Made by a program: the position numbers and the translations under genes
Part shown: positions 60,569 to 64,000 of the stretch, piece by piece
Position numbering within the stretch: the first letter of the stretch is position 1
Layout: each line of letters begins with the position of its first letter
Origin: Leishmania mexicana MHOM/GT/2001/U1103
Taxonomy: Eukaryota > Euglenozoa > Kinetoplastea > Trypanosomatida > Trypanosomatidae
DNA: 64,000 bases
Assembly: GCF_000234665.1 (NCBI RefSeq)
Contig: NC_018308.1
Span: 1 to 64,000 of the forward strand
Reading direction: 5' to 3'
The notes under the pieces: model-generated
What the model was told of the DNA's origin: nothing
What the model saw: only the letters and a program-made list of their open reading frames with translations
Database searches by the model: none

Positions 60569-62892
60569 GGGTGAAGTTGTGACGGACCGCCATCGATGGG
60601 GCATGCACAACACACACACACACACACAAGCACGTCGACGTGCCTGTGCGCCTCCCTCCAACCCTTTCCAGCCCTAACCGCCCGGAAAAGGCCTCTTGTT
60701 GTTTGTTTCTCCCCCTCTCTCGGCATCTGGACGCTCTCTCTCTTCCTGCCTGCCGCCCTCCTCATCCTCCCCATCTCTTATGTGTACTCTGCCCCCCTCC
60801 CCGTCCTCCTCCCCGTCTTCTCACGCCGTCGCGTACACACGCGCACACCTCCAGCTTTACCACAAAGGTGTGCAGACGATAAGGCGGATAAGCTCACTCC
60901 GGCGCGTACTCTCTGACGTGTGTGCGTGTGTGCGCGTGGGTGGTGAGGCGGGGGAGAGCAGGAGGTACTCATGGGATGGACACGTGGAGAGCGCCGTAGG
61001 GCGTGTATATATATATATGTGGGTGTGTGTACGTATGTCAAGGTTCAAGGGGAAGGCTAGATCAGTCCTTCATATATTCTCTCCTCACACCCTCTCTGTC
61101 CGTCTCCTCGGGGAATGTCTGTCTGTGTGTGTGTGTGTGTGCGCGCGCACGTGTGCTTCAGTAGATAACCCGATCGAAGGGCAGGGCCCGCTGTGCATGC
61201 TGGGACAGATTCGTTGTTGTTCGGGGATTGACGAAAAAGGAGTGGGCGTGCGTGCAACAGAAGGGGGAGAGGGGTGCGTAGTCGAGTGGTGCGGGGCTTG
61301 AACGCCGCCCTTCTCCCACCACCACTCTCCCTCGAGCCTTGCACGTCGGCCAAGCTCCCCACTCACCTACCCCTACTCGACCTGTTCGCCCACTCTGCGC
61401 ATGGCCCCTTCTCTGGCATATACAGGCACATCCTCGCCGTCTCCCTTTCCTCTCCTTGTGCAAACCTCTGCGGCTTTTTTTTCCCCTTTCCTGTCGTCGT
61501 CCCAGGGTATTTCCATGCCCGTGCACGCGCTATGGAGGAGGCGGGGGGTGGGGCGGTGTAGTCCCTCCCTCTCTCCTTTACTCTTTGGTATCCCTGCACC
61601 TCGGTGCTCCTCCCTTCTCTAATAGGTTGGGCTTCGCCTCTTCCTCCCTTCCCCACCCCACCCACCCACATCTGAATGCGCACTGGCACACCTCCGCCCA
61701 CCCCCTTCTCCGACCTCCCACTCACCCCGCCATCATTGCTCGGGGTTGTGGCAGTAGACGGATCGATGAAGGTGTGGCTGCAAGCACTACGTACTCCCCT
61801 GTCTGCTCTCCTAACCTCCCAGAAAGAAATCTCTTGAAGGGCGGCAGCGGCGGACGGGCCCCACACGCGACATCACATCCATTGACTCAATCCTTATGGT
61901 CCTCTCTTGCTGTCACACATATTCCTCACCCCCTCCTCCTCCCGCGCCGCCGTCACCTCCGCCATGACAAGACATGTGCCTAGCAACACCGTACCTTGTC
62001 ATGGCCCTCCCTTCTTCCTCTTCCTCTTCTCATCCTCTCTTGCGCGGGTGTTGTCCCATCTTACCTCTCCAAGTTGAACAGCGAATAGCATGTCACGGAG
62101 ATGACGTGCGTCTGTCCGTGTGTGTGTGTGTGGAGAGAGAGCAGGAAGGGGGGTACGTGTCCATCCATCCATCCCCCACCCCTTCCCTTCCTCTCTCCGT
62201 CTGTGTCGTCGACGCCGTGCCACTTCGCACAAAGTCGAGGACACACAGAGAGAGAGATCGACTGGCATCGCGCTCGCCATCATCTCCCTCAGTTCCTCCC
62301 ACCCACCCCCCTGCTCGCGCGCATGCATGTGTGGGAGCCCGTATGCTTCTGATGTGGGGGTGGGGTGGGGGTGTATGTGCATCATGCCCCTCCCACCCCG
62401 CACCCCCTCCTCTTCTGGTGCTCTCACACTCCTTCTCTCACGATTCCATCCTCTCCCTCTCTCCGCCGTTGCGCGCCATGCTTGGGTGGGGTGGGTTGAT
62501 GCCATGATGGCACACACACACACACCGCAGAGGTATACGTGTGTGTGTGTGTGCGTGCTACATCGCCCTTCCCTCCTGTTTGCGTGTTTGCTCGGCTTAT
62601 TTTTCCGCTTGAGGTGCGCGTGCGTTGCTGTTACGAGCGCCGCGCAGCAGCAGCAGAGGGGTGGCCAGTGTAGGCCGAACCACCTCTCCCATCCCATCGC
62701 CTCCTCCGGTGACCCAAAGAAGGGCCACATAAAAAAGGGCGAAGAAGCGCCGCCGCACACCGAAAGGCGCGCAGCGTACTCGTCGTTTCTTCCGCGCCTC
62801 ACTTCAAGTATTTCTTCTTCGCTACTTGGCGCATACTCCTGTCGTCCCCCCCCCCTCCGACCTTCCCACATCACAGCCACCATCGCTGCCAG
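60569..62892. other. Intergenic region of 2.3 kb with hairpins
   Basis: No supported gene. It holds a TA tract at about 61005-61018, a GT/GC tract at about 61122-61152, an imperfect 23-base inverted repeat (62191-62213 with 62234-62256) and a perfect 16-base GT/CA inverted repeat (62510-62525 with 62539-62554). C-rich sequence at about 62845-62860 precedes the last gene. Long frames on both strands are low-complexity. Confidence 0.6.
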
Positions 62893-63957
62893 ATGACACC
62901 GCACGCTGCCGCGTCGGCGGTGGCCACTGTCGTCGTGGTACTGCTGGGATACGGCACTACGGAAGTATGTGGTTACAACTTCGTGACCATCACCGCCCTC
63001 TTCTATGTACCCGGTGCTACGGGCACGCGATCGGAAGACGCGGGTATGTGTCTGGAACGTGGCGGGTACCTCGCGACGGAGGCGACCGCGGTGCTGCACG
63101 AGGCCGATGTTCAGGCGCTCGAGTCGGAGGGGTTCTCCACATACTACGCCTTCCTCGGCGGTGGTATTGTGCAGCCGTGGCGCATGGAAAGCTACGAGAT
63201 GGGCTTCTGCCCGTTTTCCATCAAGGATCCCGACATGTGGTGGGATACCCCGTTCAGCCAGGCGAACGGCGACAACAACAACTGCTACTGGCGGTGGTCC
63301 GCGGGTCGCTGGGTCGAGATGCCGTCCATGTCAGGTCTGCCCCACGACGAGGAAAAGACCGGGATCATTTTCTACCGGGGTCAGAGCACCTTAGGCTACG
63401 ATCGGCAGGTCAACGGGTTCCCACTTTTCTTTCCATTCACCCCGCCGATGTACCACCCAAATATGCAGCTGGGCCACCACCTTGTTCTCTACCGCGGCGG
63501 CCTGCACACAACCAAGGCCGTGTGGGGGGACACCTACGCCCGCGGCGGCTTCACGTACGGGGACAACTTTGCGAATAACCCACAGTTGGTGGAGGCGACA
63601 CTGAAGGACTGGAAACTGGTGTGCCAGAGCCAAGGTCCCCTCCGCCTCAGCTACGAAATGGCCAACACATCCAGCCAGCTGCAGGAGCGATGGTGGGCCA
63701 TATTCTTCTCGATTCTGTTCACCCTTTGCCTCATCACCTTTCTCGCCCTGGTGTTCTGTCAGGAGCGCGAGGACATGGACGAGCCTCCGGCGGATGCGCC
63801 GGAGTGGGCAGAGAAGGAAACGGCACAGCGGATCGTGTCGCGCCGCTACGTGAGTCAGCGCTCCTTCCGTGGCAACGAAAGTAGTGGTAGTGGCGACAGC
63901 CTCGGCGACGGCTCGAGCTGTAGCAAAGACGAGGACGGCGAGAATGTGAGCCGCTAA
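62893..63957 (+). CDS. Type I membrane protein with C-type-lectin-like ectodomain
   Basis: A 354-residue protein. Residues 1-27 form a signal peptide. In the ectodomain, MCLERGGYLATEATAVLHEADVQ (52 onward), STYYAFLGGG (82-91), and NNNCYWRWSAGRW (128-140) follow the order of landmarks in C-type-lectin-like folds (Cys helix with GGxLA, WIG-like strand, W-x-W strand). Residues about 267-289 are a transmembrane helix (FFSILFTLCLITFLALVFC), followed by a cytosolic tail of about 65 residues that is acidic and Ser-rich. It would be a plasma-membrane or endomembrane receptor-like protein. The Ca2+-binding EPN/WND residues of true lectins are not obvious, so carbohydrate binding is unproven. The ATG at 62893 opens the signal peptide. 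Confidence 0.7.
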   Translation: MTPHAAASAVATVVVVLLGYGTTEVCGYNFVTITALFYVPGATGTRSEDAGMCLERGGYLATEATAVLHEADVQALESEGFSTYYAFLGGGIVQPWRMESYEMGFCPFSIKDPDMWWDTPFSQANGDNNNCYWRWSAGRWVEMPSMSGLPHDEEKTGIIFYRGQSTLGYDRQVNGFPLFFPFTPPMYHPNMQLGHHLVLYRGGLHTTKAVWGDTYARGGFTYGDNFANNPQLVEATLKDWKLVCQSQGPLRLSYEMANTSSQLQERWWAIFFSILFTLCLITFLALVFCQEREDMDEPPADAPEWAEKETAQRIVSRRYVSQRSFRGNESSGSGDSLGDGSSCSKDEDGENVSR

Positions 63958-64000
63958 GCAGACAGACGACAGCAAAGAAACAGCGATGGGGGGGGATGGG
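63958..64000. other. Start of the next spacer
   Basis: 43 bases after the last stop codon, ending in a G-rich run at the window edge. Confidence 0.6.

Noticed and set aside
1..64000. tRNA, rRNA, snoRNA clusters, CRISPR arrays or bacterial-type operons
   Set aside because: I found no cloverleaf-like or box C/D cluster pattern by eye and no spaced direct repeats; CRISPR and operon signals are not expected in this organism. A dedicated RNA search would be needed to exclude single small RNAs.

Overview
The window is the left end of a kinetoplastid chromosome, almost certainly Leishmania. It opens with 53 perfect CCCTAA telomere repeats. All supported genes lie on the + strand and none shows a spliceosomal intron. 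The spacers are long, pyrimidine-rich and full of GT/CA microsatellites, as expected for polycistronic transcription with trans-splicing. Several products are diagnostic of trypanosomatids: a detached DNA topoisomerase IB small subunit with the SKINY active site, a BT1/FT-type pteridine transporter, SIDER-like degenerate retroposons, and GPI-type 'surface antigen-like' proteins. The gene order matches my recollection of the start of Leishmania chromosome 4; I could not check this by alignment, and I cannot name the species.

Layout. 1-321 telomere; 322-4335 gene-free subtelomere that probably holds the transcription start zone. 4336-10207: a SERCA-type Ca2+ pump, a SIDER-like element and a pteridine-transporter gene with a decayed 5' end. 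12213-17507: a cyclic-nucleotide phosphodiesterase homologue with lost catalytic residues, a 73-residue membrane protein and a CCCH zinc-finger protein. 17508-21485: a 4 kb gene desert with a second, inverted SIDER-like copy. 21486-37049: a rhodanese-like protein without its cysteine, a charged coiled-coil protein, the TOP1B small subunit, a METTL13/EEF1AKMT4-like methyltransferase, a small coiled-coil protein and an 1856-residue helical-repeat protein. 37329-37790: a third SIDER-like copy. 38373-47651: a Kar5/GEX1/Brambleberry-family nuclear-fusion protein, a coiled-coil protein, exosome subunit RRP40 and two proteins of unknown function. 48149-60568: a cluster of five secreted, Cys-rich, probably GPI-anchored surface antigen-like genes, interrupted by a 100-N assembly gap. 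62893-63957: a type I membrane protein with a C-type-lectin-like ectodomain.

The genes are not an operon of related functions; they share one transcription unit and would be controlled after transcription (trans-splicing, 3' UTR elements such as SIDERs). The most notable content is (i) the surface-antigen cluster, where two genes share a near-identical 1.25 kb 3' block joined exactly at a Cys-module boundary to unrelated N-termini, beside a gap that probably hides more copies; (ii) the GEX1/Kar5 homologue, relevant to sexual reproduction; (iii) the phosphodiesterase pseudoenzyme; (iv) two SIDER-like copies sharing the same internal deletion in opposite orientation; and (v) several strong intergenic hairpins near the antigen genes.
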